From positions 682,001-746,000 of the forward strand of contig NZ_CP022603.1 of assembly GCF_002278035.1 (NCBI RefSeq): a stretch of 64,000 bases of DNA, read 5' to 3'. The notes under the pieces were generated by a model that was not told the origin of the DNA, did not search any database, and saw nothing but the letters and a program-made list of their open reading frames with translations. Positions within the stretch are counted from its first letter, which is position 1, and every line of letters starts with the position of its first letter. This document shows positions 55,267 through 63,365 of the stretch, piece after piece. This stretch comes from Ochrobactrum quorumnocens. GTDB taxonomy: Bacteria > Pseudomonadota > Alphaproteobacteria > Rhizobiales > Rhizobiaceae. A program made the position numbers and the translations under genes.

Positions 55267-56886
55267 ATGAAAATAAAATCAAAAAGAATGCGAAAGACTT
55301 TACTCTCATTAGCGGCAGCGGTAGCGCTTTCAGGAGTAACACTGGCTCCGGCAATGGCCAAAACACTTGTCTATTGTTCGGAGGGCTCACCGGAAGGTTT
55401 TGACGCCGCACTCTACACCACCAACAGCACATGGGATGCTTCTGCCGAGACGATTTATGATCGCCTGACCGAGTTCGAAAGCGGCACTACAAATGTGGTT
55501 CCAGGTCTGGCTGAGAGCTGGGTCATATCCGATGATAATCTCGAATATACGCTGAAACTGCGTCAGGGCGTGAAATTCCACACCACGGATAGTTTCACCC
55601 CAACGCGCGACTTCAACACAGACGATGTGCTTTTCACCTATAAGCGCCAGCTCGATAAGCAGCATCCGTGGAACAATTATTTCGTTGGTGCTGGCTGGGA
55701 AATGTTCAATGCAATGGACATGCCTGCAATCATCAAGGAAGTGGTCAAGGTTGACGACCATACCGTCAAATTCATACTGAACCAGCCAGATGCTTCCCTG
55801 CTGGCAAAGCTCGCGCTGAATTTCGGTTCGATCATGTCAGCTGAATATGCCGAGCAGCTGGAGAAAGCTGGTCAGCGCGAAGATCTTGACCATAAGCCGG
55901 TCGGCACAGGGCCTTTCCGCTTCGTCGATTATCAGATCAACGCCGCAATTCGCTTTGCTGCAAATGCCGATTATTGGGATGGCGCACCCAAAATTGACAC
56001 TCTGATCTTTGTGATAGCCACAGACGCGGCCACTCGTATGCAGAAATTGCAGGCTGGTGAATGCCATGTTGCGGCGTATCCTGCTCCAGCCGACGTTGCT
56101 GGATTGAAGACCGATCCAAACTTGATCGTGATGGAACAGCCGGGACTGAACGTCGCGTATCTCGCGATGAACACACTGGAAGCGCCATTCGATAAGCTGG
56201 AAGTGCGCCGCGCTATAAATATGGCCGTTGATCGCAAGGCCATTGTCGAGGCTGTTTATCAAGGCATGGGTCAGGTCGCTCAAAGCGTGCTGCCATCGAC
56301 TATGTGGGGCTATAATGGCGACATCAAGGGATATAGCTATGATCCGACTGCTGCAAAAAAGCTTTTGGATGAAGCTGGCGTCAAAGACCTGAAAATGAAG
56401 ATTTGGGCGATGCCTGTCAGCCGTCCCTATATGCCAAATGCCCGACGTGCCGCGGAATTAATGCAGGCTGACCTCGCCAAAGTCGGTATCGGAGTAGAGA
56501 TCATATCCTATGAATGGGGCGAGTATCTCAAGAAAGCGCGCGACAAGCAGCGCGATGGCGCCATTGTTCTGGGAGGAACCAGTGATAATGGCGATCCCGA
56601 TAACCTGCTCAGCTATTTTTTCAGCTGTTCGGGAGTTGGAGGAAGCAACAATGCCAATTGGTGCTACCAGCCGCTTGAAGACATTCTGCAAAAAGCACGT
56701 GTGAGCTCGAACAAAGATGAACGGACCAAGCTTTATCAAGAAGCACAGGCGATCATCAGCGATCAGGCACCTTGGGTTCCGTTGGCCCATTCAACTGTTG
56801 TGCTGCCAATGTCCACGAAGATCAAAAACTATGTGATGGAGCCACTCGGTTCGCATCGTTTTGAGAAAGTCGATATCGAAGAATAA
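55267..56886 (+). CDS. Dipeptide/oligopeptide-type ABC substrate-binding protein (SBP_bac_5, DppA-like)
   Basis: 539 residues. Signal peptide (LLSLAAAVALSGVTLAPAMA-KTL); the mature protein begins LVYCSEGSPEGFDAALYTTN, nearly the DppA opening, and contains the NTDDVLFTYKRQ and HKPVGTGPFRFVDYQ blocks. Conserved cysteines (FFSCSGVGGSNNANWC) match DppA. GAGGG lies before ATG at 55267. No permease or ATPase of the Dpp type follows: the unit ends at a terminator, so it must use a transporter encoded elsewhere or act as a sensor. Confidence 0.9.
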   Translation: MKIKSKRMRKTLLSLAAAVALSGVTLAPAMAKTLVYCSEGSPEGFDAALYTTNSTWDASAETIYDRLTEFESGTTNVVPGLAESWVISDDNLEYTLKLRQGVKFHTTDSFTPTRDFNTDDVLFTYKRQLDKQHPWNNYFVGAGWEMFNAMDMPAIIKEVVKVDDHTVKFILNQPDASLLAKLALNFGSIMSAEYAEQLEKAGQREDLDHKPVGTGPFRFVDYQINAAIRFAANADYWDGAPKIDTLIFVIATDAATRMQKLQAGECHVAAYPAPADVAGLKTDPNLIVMEQPGLNVAYLAMNTLEAPFDKLEVRRAINMAVDRKAIVEAVYQGMGQVAQSVLPSTMWGYNGDIKGYSYDPTAAKKLLDEAGVKDLKMKIWAMPVSRPYMPNARRAAELMQADLAKVGIGVEIISYEWGEYLKKARDKQRDGAIVLGGTSDNGDPDNLLSYFFSCSGVGGSNNANWCYQPLEDILQKARVSSNKDERTKLYQEAQAIISDQAPWVPLAHSTVVLPMSTKIKNYVMEPLGSHRFEKVDIEE

Positions 56887-56894
56887 AAAACTGG

Positions 56895-56928
56895 TCACTT
56901 ATCGGCGGCTTTTGTCGCCGATAAGTGA
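56895..56928. terminator. Bidirectional terminator between convergent genes
   Basis: TCACTTATCGGCG and CGCCGATAAGTGA form a perfect 13-bp stem with an 8-base loop. An A-run on the left gives TTTTTT after the stem for the minus-strand TetR gene; AAAA follows on the plus strand. Confidence 0.85.
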
Positions 56929-56932
56929 AAAC

Positions 56933-57553
56933 TCATGCGAGCTTAATATCGAGAATCTTTTCGATCATTTCTGTCGCGAGTTTTACAAAAGTATCTGTGT
57001 TTTCGCGGGGCTGATCAAGACAAGCTTCTATCCATAGCCCATCGAGGATAGCGTGCACACAAATGGCGGCACGCTCAATCTCAAGCGGCGTAAACAGCCT
57101 GCCCTCTGCGGCAAAAACTTCAGCGAGCAGCGGCTCCGTTGCCTGGCGAAGATTGGCATAGCTTTCGTTACGCACGGCAGTGATCATCGGATCAACACGG
57201 TTCTGGCTGATGAAGGTCGCCCACAGCGATAGCATCCGATAGTCCGAGGCCTGATCTTCCAACGTCGCCTTGATGAATTTCAACAGACGTTGATGCGGCG
57301 TTCCCACGCCTGATTCCAATATTTCCATACTGGACGCCGTAATGAGCTCCATGGTGCGGCGGTATGCTTCGATGATGAGATTCGCTTTATTTTCAAAGTG
57401 ATGGCGAATCAACCCATTTGTCACACCTGCTCGCGCCGCAACCGCACGTACAGTCGTCGCCTGAATGCCAAGCTCGGATATGCATTCCAGAGTCGCTTCA
57501 ATCAACTCGCGGCGACGTTCAATTTCCGGGGCACGCTTGAACAGGCTCGACAT
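56933..57553 (-). CDS. TetR-family transcriptional regulator (BetI-like)
   Basis: 206 residues from ATG at 57553 (AAGGAG upstream; a GTG three codons earlier is too close to it). N-terminal HTH (residues ~10-55): IERRRELIEATLECISELGI then VRAVAARAGVTNGLIRHHFE, close to BetI. The C-terminal ligand domain resembles BetI-like proteins of the TetR_C_6 type. Divergent from the amino-acid ABC operon with a palindrome between, so likely its repressor. A betaine or N-methylated amino acid as ligand would fit the flavoprotein gene in the operon. Confidence 0.87.
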   Translation of the reverse strand: MSSLFKRAPEIERRRELIEATLECISELGIQATTVRAVAARAGVTNGLIRHHFENKANLIIEAYRRTMELITASSMEILESGVGTPHQRLLKFIKATLEDQASDYRMLSLWATFISQNRVDPMITAVRNESYANLRQATEPLLAEVFAAEGRLFTPLEIERAAICVHAILDGLWIEACLDQPRENTDTFVKLATEMIEKILDIKLA

Positions 57554-57952
57554 GAAACACACAATCTCCTTGAGACGTAAAGCGGTTCCAATACCACAAC
57601 CGCCCTAGCTCGTTGTTTTAAAACATTGTCCAACGCAAAAAGCTCGTGCCCTTTTGCTGGAAATGCACCTTATGTTGCACGTATGGCAGCAAAGGCAAAG
57701 TGGAGATGCGTCAAATTATGCACTTGCATAGTAACTATGCATCTGTATAGTTACCGATATAAACGACTGCCTAAGGAGATCATCCGACAAGGCAGCAGGG
57801 GAAATGCAATCAAGATGAGGAGCATTTTCGAAACGCCAAACCACGCGTCAAAGCCCGCGGATTATCCCGCGCGCAATCGGCGGCGCGTGTCTGTCTTACA
57901 GTGGGCGGAGATGCATCGGCACCTCTGAGGGAATTTCGAAAATGAATGGCCA
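57554..57952. other. 400-bp divergent regulatory region
   Basis: Contains the palindrome at 57725-57741 with a related half site (TGTATAGTTAC) at 57744-57754. An AAGGAG at 57774-57779 is followed by short frames only. The 37-codon frame at 57814-57928 (MRSIFETPNHASKPADYPAR...) has no ribosome site of its own and is not called as a gene. The region may be the untranslated leader of the ABC operon. Confidence 0.5.
57725..57741. promoter_or_regulatory. Perfect inverted repeat, probable TetR operator
   Basis: TGCATAGT-A-ACTATGCA is an 8+8 palindrome with a one-base centre, followed after two bases by a degenerate repeat TGTATAGTTAC. Length and place between tetR and the ABC operon fit a TetR/BetI operator. 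Confidence 0.6.
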
Positions 57953-58726
57953 ATGACGGACACGAACAATGCAATCGCGGTCACGGATCTATATAAACGT
58001 TTTGGTCCGCTCGACGTCCTGAAGGGCGTTTCGCTGGAAGCCAACTCTGGTGACGTGGTTGCTATCATTGGCGGCAGTGGATCGGGAAAGTCGACCCTTT
58101 TGCGCTGCATCAACCTGCTTGAGATCCCAAGCTCCGGCTCGATCTCCATTCATGGCGAACAAATCAAAATGCGCACGCGTAGCCATGGCATAGAACCTGC
58201 CGACGCGCGGCAGGTGCAGCGCATCCGCGCCAGTCTTGGCATGGTCTTCCAGAGCTTCAATCTCTGGCAGCACATGACCGTTCTGCAGAACGTCATCGAA
58301 GCCCCGGTTCATGTGTTAGGCGTGCCCAAAGATCAGGCTATTGCCGAAGCAGAAGTCATTTTGCGCCGCGTTGGGCTTTATGAAAAACGCGATGTCTATC
58401 CGGCTTTCATGTCTGGCGGTCAGCAGCAGCGCGCCGCGATCGCGCGTGCAGTCGCAATTCAGCCGCTGGCGATGTTGTTCGACGAGCCGACTTCCGCGCT
58501 CGACCCCGAACTGGTGGGCGAAGTGCTTTCGGTCATCAATGATCTCGCGAAAGAACATCGCACCATGCTCCTCGTCACACATGAAATGAAATTCGCACGC
58601 AATGTCGCGACCAAGGTCGTCTTTCTGCATGGTGGGCTGATTGAGGAACAAGGCCCACCCGAACAAATATTTGGCGATCCGAAATCGGAGCGTCTGCGCA
58701 AGTTCATCAGCTCCACACATAGCTGA
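57953..58726 (+). CDS. Polar amino-acid ABC transporter ATP-binding protein (HisP/OccP family)
   Basis: 257 residues. Walker A GGSGSGKST (about residue 38), signature MSGGQQQRAAIARA and Walker B AMLFDEPTSALDPELVGEVL. The insertion SHGIEPADARQVQRIRASLG is typical of the opine/histidine-type ATPases. In-frame stop upstream leaves 57953 as the only ATG. First gene of an operon with the binding protein and two permeases. Confidence 0.92.
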   Translation: MTDTNNAIAVTDLYKRFGPLDVLKGVSLEANSGDVVAIIGGSGSGKSTLLRCINLLEIPSSGSISIHGEQIKMRTRSHGIEPADARQVQRIRASLGMVFQSFNLWQHMTVLQNVIEAPVHVLGVPKDQAIAEAEVILRRVGLYEKRDVYPAFMSGGQQQRAAIARAVAIQPLAMLFDEPTSALDPELVGEVLSVINDLAKEHRTMLLVTHEMKFARNVATKVVFLHGGLIEEQGPPEQIFGDPKSERLRKFISSTHS

Positions 58727-58800
58727 TGATGGAGCCGCAGCATCAAGACTGTGCTCCACACAAGAATAAGAGCACCGGGAACATCAAAACGGAGGAAACT

Positions 58801-59583
58801 ATGAAGGCAATAATCAAGGCGTGTGCAGTCGCGTTTTTAGCTGCAACTGTAATGGCTCCAGCCGCTCAAGCACAGACGATGAAGGTTGCATTTGGAGCGG
58901 AACCTTATCCACCAATGTATTACCCGGACGCGTCAGGCAAATGGCAGGGTTTTGAAATCGAACTCGCCGACGTGGTTTGCGAAGCAGCTGGACTGAAATG
59001 CGAAACGGTTCCGATTGCATGGGACGGCATCATTCCAGCACTCACCAGCGGCAAGGTCGATATGATCATGGGGTCGATGTCGATCACTGACGAACGCAAG
59101 AAGCGCGTCGATTTCTCTGATAAATATTACAAAATTCCGCCCATGATCATTACTGCCAAGGACGCTGAGTTCGATATCACGCCCGAAGGAATGGCCGACA
59201 AAGCGATCGGCGTTCAGGTTTCGACCACACATCAGGCCTATGTCGATAAGTATTTTGTACCAAAGGGTGCGACGCTGAAAGAATACCAGACGCAGGACGA
59301 AGCCAATAACGACCTCGCCGCCGGACGTCTGGATGCTGTCATGGCCGATAGCAGCGCCTTGATTGATTTTCTCAACACGGATGTTGGCAAAGACTGCTGC
59401 GTAAGCAAAGGCACACCGGCGGACGATGTAAGCATTTTGGGCCAGGGCGTTGGTGTTGCCGTTCGTAAGGGAGAAGACGATCTACGTGAAAAGCTGAACG
59501 TTGCGATCAAGACTATTCGCGAGAATGGCGAATATGATCGCGTGGCGAAGAAGTATTTCACTTTTGACGTTTTTGGTCAGTAA
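58801..59583 (+). CDS. Polar amino-acid ABC transporter substrate-binding protein (SBP_bac_3)
   Basis: 260 residues with a signal peptide (AIIKACAVAFLAATVMAPAA-QAQ). The family 3 pattern is clear: AFGAEPYPPMYYPDASGKWQ, GFEIELADVVC, VPIAWDGIIPALTSGKVDMI and SITDERKKRVDFSDKYY. ATG at 58801 is chosen since GGAGG lies 7 bases upstream; an in-frame ATG at 58726 would give a hydrophilic leader before the signal peptide. Cys pairs (VCEAAGLKC; DCC) suggest disulphides. The ligand is probably a cationic or modified amino acid. Confidence 0.92.
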   Translation: MKAIIKACAVAFLAATVMAPAAQAQTMKVAFGAEPYPPMYYPDASGKWQGFEIELADVVCEAAGLKCETVPIAWDGIIPALTSGKVDMIMGSMSITDERKKRVDFSDKYYKIPPMIITAKDAEFDITPEGMADKAIGVQVSTTHQAYVDKYFVPKGATLKEYQTQDEANNDLAAGRLDAVMADSSALIDFLNTDVGKDCCVSKGTPADDVSILGQGVGVAVRKGEDDLREKLNVAIKTIRENGEYDRVAKKYFTFDVFGQ

Positions 59584-59604
59584 GTCAGTTTCAAGGCTGC
59601 TCGC

Positions 59605-60336
59605 ATGAACTCTGTTTTCCCCGCAATCGTCGACTGGGGCCTGCTTGCGTATGATCCGCCAGGTTGGGGGCGTGCACTGGTCTTTGGCCTGCTGAATACC
59701 TTGCAAATAGCTGTTGGCGGCTATGTGCTCGGGCTACTTCTTGGCGCTTGCGGGGCAGCAGGAAAACTTTATGGCAGTCCTGTCATAAAGGACCTTCTCG
59801 CGGTTTATACTACTGTCGTGCGTGGCATCCCTGAATTAGTCTTACTTTTGATCCTTTATTACGCAGGTACACAGTTTCTCAATTCGATAATGACCAAGCT
59901 TGGCTATGGCTCGCTCGATGTCAGCGGTCTTGTCGCTGGCATCATCGTGATCGGTCTGGTGCAGGGCGCTTATGCCACGGAAGTCATTCGCGGAGCCATC
60001 CTTTCAATCGCTCCTGGACAGATCGAAGCCGGTCGTGCCTTTGGCATGTCACCCGTCAAAGTCATGCATCGCATCACTTTGCCAGCCATGCTGCCTTTTG
60101 CCATTCCCGGCCTTTCTAATCTCTGGCTGATCGCTACCAAGGATACAGCCCTTCTCGCAGTCGTTGGCTTCACTGAACTGACCCTCATAACACGTCAGGC
60201 GGCAGGTGCGACCAAAGCTTATATGCTGTTCTTCCTCACCGCAGGCGCAATCTATCTCGGTATAACGCTGCTTTCGACCGCGTTCCTGCGTACCCTTGAG
60301 CGCCATTTCAAACGCGGTTTTCCGGAGGATCGATGA
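59605..60336 (+). CDS. Polar amino-acid ABC transporter permease (HisQ-like)
   Basis: 243 residues, about five membrane segments, with the EAA-type loop IEAGRAFGMSPVKVMHRITL followed by PAMLPFAIPGL. It begins with a short periplasmic N-terminus and GLLNTLQIAVGGYVLGLLLG. 21 bp after the binding-protein gene and 1 bp before the second permease start. Confidence 0.92.
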   Translation: MNSVFPAIVDWGLLAYDPPGWGRALVFGLLNTLQIAVGGYVLGLLLGACGAAGKLYGSPVIKDLLAVYTTVVRGIPELVLLLILYYAGTQFLNSIMTKLGYGSLDVSGLVAGIIVIGLVQGAYATEVIRGAILSIAPGQIEAGRAFGMSPVKVMHRITLPAMLPFAIPGLSNLWLIATKDTALLAVVGFTELTLITRQAAGATKAYMLFFLTAGAIYLGITLLSTAFLRTLERHFKRGFPEDR

Positions 60337-60337
60337 G

Positions 60338-61144
60338 ATGGATATAAGTGCAACAGCACCACGTTTTCCGTCACTTCGCGACTGGCTCCAGCCTCATCGT
60401 ATCGTGCTGCTGGCATTGCTTGCCATAGCGATTGGCCTTGCCGTTTATATCGGCGAATGGGATTGGCTTCCACGTTATTTGCCGCGCATCATATCGGGCG
60501 TCGGTGTCACTCTTTTCATGTTATTTGGCAGTGTCATCATCGGCTTCCTGCTGGCCGTACCGCTCGGCATTGTACAAGTCACAGGTCCCTGGTGGCTTAA
60601 AGCTCCAGCAACCATATTCTGCACAATATTTCGCGGCACACCTCTGCTCTTGCAGCTCTGGCTGCTTTACTATGGTCTCGGCTCTATCTTCCCGATGATC
60701 CCCGGCATACGCTCGTCATTCTTCTGGCCCTATCTGCGTGAAGCATGGCCCTATGGGCTCTTTGCCCTCACCATGTCTTTTGCCGCCTATGAAGGCGAGG
60801 TCATGCGCGGTGCTTTTGCGGGCGTTCCTTCAGGAGAACTACAGGCGGGCCGCGCCTTTGGTATGGGGCGTTTTAAAATCTTCCACCGCATCTGGTTTCC
60901 ACGCGCCTTTTATCGTGCACTGCCAACGCTCGTTGGCGAAACTGTGCTGCATCTCAAGGCAACACCGCTCGTTGCGACAATCACTGTCATCGACATTTAC
61001 GGCGTCATAACCAAGGTTCGACAAGACACTCTCCTAACCTATGAACCGCTCTTCCTGCTGGCTGCGATCTATCTCGCACTGACATGCGTCCTTGTGCTTG
61101 CCATGGGCCGGATCGAGCGCCGCATACCGGTTAAAGGGGTGTAA
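60338..61144 (+). CDS. Polar amino-acid ABC transporter permease (HisM-like)
   Basis: 268 residues from ATG at 60338 (GGAGGATCG upstream); an earlier in-frame start overlaps the first permease and is not needed. It has an N-terminal helix (VLLALLAIAIGLAVYIGEWD), the typical GVGVTLFMLFGSVIIGFLLA segment and the EAA loop ELQAGRAFGMGRFKIFHRIW. Completes a heterodimeric channel with the 59605-60336 product. Confidence 0.92.
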   Translation: MDISATAPRFPSLRDWLQPHRIVLLALLAIAIGLAVYIGEWDWLPRYLPRIISGVGVTLFMLFGSVIIGFLLAVPLGIVQVTGPWWLKAPATIFCTIFRGTPLLLQLWLLYYGLGSIFPMIPGIRSSFFWPYLREAWPYGLFALTMSFAAYEGEVMRGAFAGVPSGELQAGRAFGMGRFKIFHRIWFPRAFYRALPTLVGETVLHLKATPLVATITVIDIYGVITKVRQDTLLTYEPLFLLAAIYLALTCVLVLAMGRIERRIPVKGV

Positions 61145-61242
61145 GATAAGAACTAATCTCAACACGCTCTGACAAACAGAACAATTCAAATTTAACCGGC
61201 AAAGGCGGTGCAAAGGCTCGCACTTTCCGGAACAATGGAACT

Positions 61243-63303
61243 ATGCCCATGCGCGACCCACGTTACGATATATTGTTTGAACCCATTAAAATCGGCCCTG
61301 TCACCGCACCCAACCGTTTTTATCAGGTACCACATTGCAGCGGCATGGGTCATCGCTATCCCGATGCCGACCGTCATATGCGACGCATGAAGGCGGAAGG
61401 CGGCTGGGGCGTGATTGCGACACAGGAAACGGAAATCCATCCGACTTCCGATATTACTCCATCCAATCAGGGTCGACTATGGGACGACAAGGACATTCCA
61501 CGCCTTATCCAGCTGACCGATGCTGTCCATGAACATGGAAGTCTGGCTGCAATCCAGCTCGTGCACAACGGCATCCATATCGCTAACCGCCTGACGCGTC
61601 TCTCACCCATTGGTCCATCCGACATCATGGTCGATGTGGAAGATCCGGTGCAGGCGCGCGCGATGGATAAAAGCGACATTGCTCAATTTCGCAAATGGCA
61701 TCGCGATGCCGCATTGCGGGCGAAACGTGCTGGCTTCGATATCATCTATGTATATGCCGGTCATGACATGACGTTGCTGCAGCATTTCCTGCTTAATCGT
61801 TACAATAAGCGAACCGATGAATATGGCGGTAGCTTTGAAAATCGCCTGCGCCTCTTCCGTGAAGTGATTGCAGACACACGCGACGCCGTAGGTGACAAAT
61901 GCGCCATAGCGGTTCGCTTTGCCGTCGAGGAATTTCTGGGCGCTGATGGACTGACGCATGACGGTGAAGGGCGCGATGTGATTGCGGCCCTCGCGGATGA
62001 GCCCGATCTGTGGGATGTCAATCTTTCCAACTGGTCGAATGACAGCCAGACATCACGCTTTTCGCAGGAAGGCTTTCAGGAAGATTTCGTTTCATTCGTG
62101 AAGCCCCTCACCTCAAAACCAGTTGTGGGTGTAGGACGTTATACCTCCCCCGACGCCATGGTCCGCGCTATCAAAAAAGGCATTTTCGATATGATCGGTG
62201 CGGCGCGGCCATCGATTGCCGATCCTTTCCTGCCAGCCAAAATCCGCGATGGTCGCATTGATGATATCCGCGAATGCATAGGCTGCAATATCTGCACTGC
62301 AAGCGACAACACTGTGGCTCCAATGCGTTGCACGCAAAACCCCACCATCGGTGAAGAATGGCGCAAAGGCTGGCATCCGGAAATCATCCCTACCCTTGAA
62401 CAACAGCAATCGGTGCTCATCATCGGTGGTGGCCCCTCGGGACTTGAGGCAGCACGTGCCATGGCGCAGCGCGGAGCCGATGTCATGCTGGCCGATGCCG
62501 CACAGGAATGGGGCGGTCGGGTTGCACAGGAATGCAGGCTTCCGGGCCTCGCAGCGTGGGGTCGTGTTCGTGACTGGCGTCTTGGTCAATTGCGGCAGGC
62601 ACCAAATGCCCAGCTCTATCTCGATAGCTGTCTCACCGCAGAAGATATTCTATCCTATGGCATCCCGCACGTGGCGATCGCCACTGGTGCCCGCTGGCGT
62701 AACGATGGCATGGGGCGTGCGCATCGCGATCCACTCAACTATCTCACAGAAGGCGCAACCATCGGCGTCAATGCGTTTCTTGAAAACGGCGTCGACGCAC
62801 TCACCAATGATGGGGCCGTAGTCGTGTTCGATGATGACCGCTACTATATGGCAAGCGTTCTGGCAGAACTGATTGCCTCGTCAGGACGTAAGGTGGCATT
62901 CGTAACCCCTGCTCCAATTGTAGCTCCATGGACCGAACACACACTCGAACAGGGCCGCGTGCAACGTCGTCTGATAGAAAAAGGCATTGAAATCATCCCG
63001 CTGCATCACCTTGCAGGACGCACGAAAGACACACTCGAAATTGCCTGTTCCTATTCAGGTGCGCATCGCACAATCGACTGTGCGACACTGGTTCCGGTCA
63101 CCTCGAGGCTCCCGACCAATCAACTATGGCTTGATCTCATCGCCATGAAAGATCATTGGGCTGATCACGGTCTGGAAAGCGTCGAGCGTATCGGCGATTG
63201 TCTGTCTCCGGGTATCATCGCCGCCGCAACTTATGCCGGGCACAGTTACGCACGAAGCCGCAACAATCCTGCTCCCGATGATATTTACGACATGTATCGC
63301 TGA
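61243..63303 (+). CDS. NADH:flavin oxidoreductase / N-methyl amino-acid demethylase-like flavoprotein (Fe-S)
   Basis: 686 residues, two-domain enzyme of the trimethylamine dehydrogenase/2,4-dienoyl-CoA reductase class. The N-terminal FMN TIM barrel (to ~residue 350) includes LFEPIKIGPVTAPNRFYQVP and LNRYNKRTDEYGGSFENRLR. A 4Fe-4S cluster motif follows: ECIGCNIC...MRCTQNP (C-x2-C-x3..C-x11-C pattern, residues ~345-370). The C-terminal FAD/NAD domain has VLIIGGGPSGLEAARAMAQR (about residue 388). It resembles the N-methylproline demethylase and DgcA (dimethylglycine) group; clustering with an amino-acid importer and BetI-like regulator supports demethylation of an imported N-methylated amino acid or betaine. 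Exact substrate unproven. Confidence 0.85.
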   Translation: MPMRDPRYDILFEPIKIGPVTAPNRFYQVPHCSGMGHRYPDADRHMRRMKAEGGWGVIATQETEIHPTSDITPSNQGRLWDDKDIPRLIQLTDAVHEHGSLAAIQLVHNGIHIANRLTRLSPIGPSDIMVDVEDPVQARAMDKSDIAQFRKWHRDAALRAKRAGFDIIYVYAGHDMTLLQHFLLNRYNKRTDEYGGSFENRLRLFREVIADTRDAVGDKCAIAVRFAVEEFLGADGLTHDGEGRDVIAALADEPDLWDVNLSNWSNDSQTSRFSQEGFQEDFVSFVKPLTSKPVVGVGRYTSPDAMVRAIKKGIFDMIGAARPSIADPFLPAKIRDGRIDDIRECIGCNICTASDNTVAPMRCTQNPTIGEEWRKGWHPEIIPTLEQQQSVLIIGGGPSGLEAARAMAQRGADVMLADAAQEWGGRVAQECRLPGLAAWGRVRDWRLGQLRQAPNAQLYLDSCLTAEDILSYGIPHVAIATGARWRNDGMGRAHRDPLNYLTEGATIGVNAFLENGVDALTNDGAVVVFDDDRYYMASVLAELIASSGRKVAFVTPAPIVAPWTEHTLEQGRVQRRLIEKGIEIIPLHHLAGRTKDTLEIACSYSGAHRTIDCATLVPVTSRLPTNQLWLDLIAMKDHWADHGLESVERIGDCLSPGIIAAATYAGHSYARSRNNPAPDDIYDMYR

Positions 63304-63312
63304 GTAAAAATG

Positions 63313-63347
63313 AAAAGGCAGCGCTCCATAAATAAGCGCTGCCTTTT
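63313..63347. terminator. Strong bidirectional intrinsic terminator
   Basis: AAAAGGCAGCGCT and AGCGCTGCCTTTT form a perfect 13-bp stem with a 9-base loop, ending in a T-run on both strands, between the flavoprotein and the converging short-chain dehydrogenase. Confidence 0.92.
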
Positions 63348-63365
63348 ATGCACGAGACTAGATAT

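Noticed and set aside
57814..57928. 37-codon leader peptide before the amino-acid ABC operon
   Set aside because: No ribosome site at a useful distance and no run of one amino-acid codon that would suggest attenuation.
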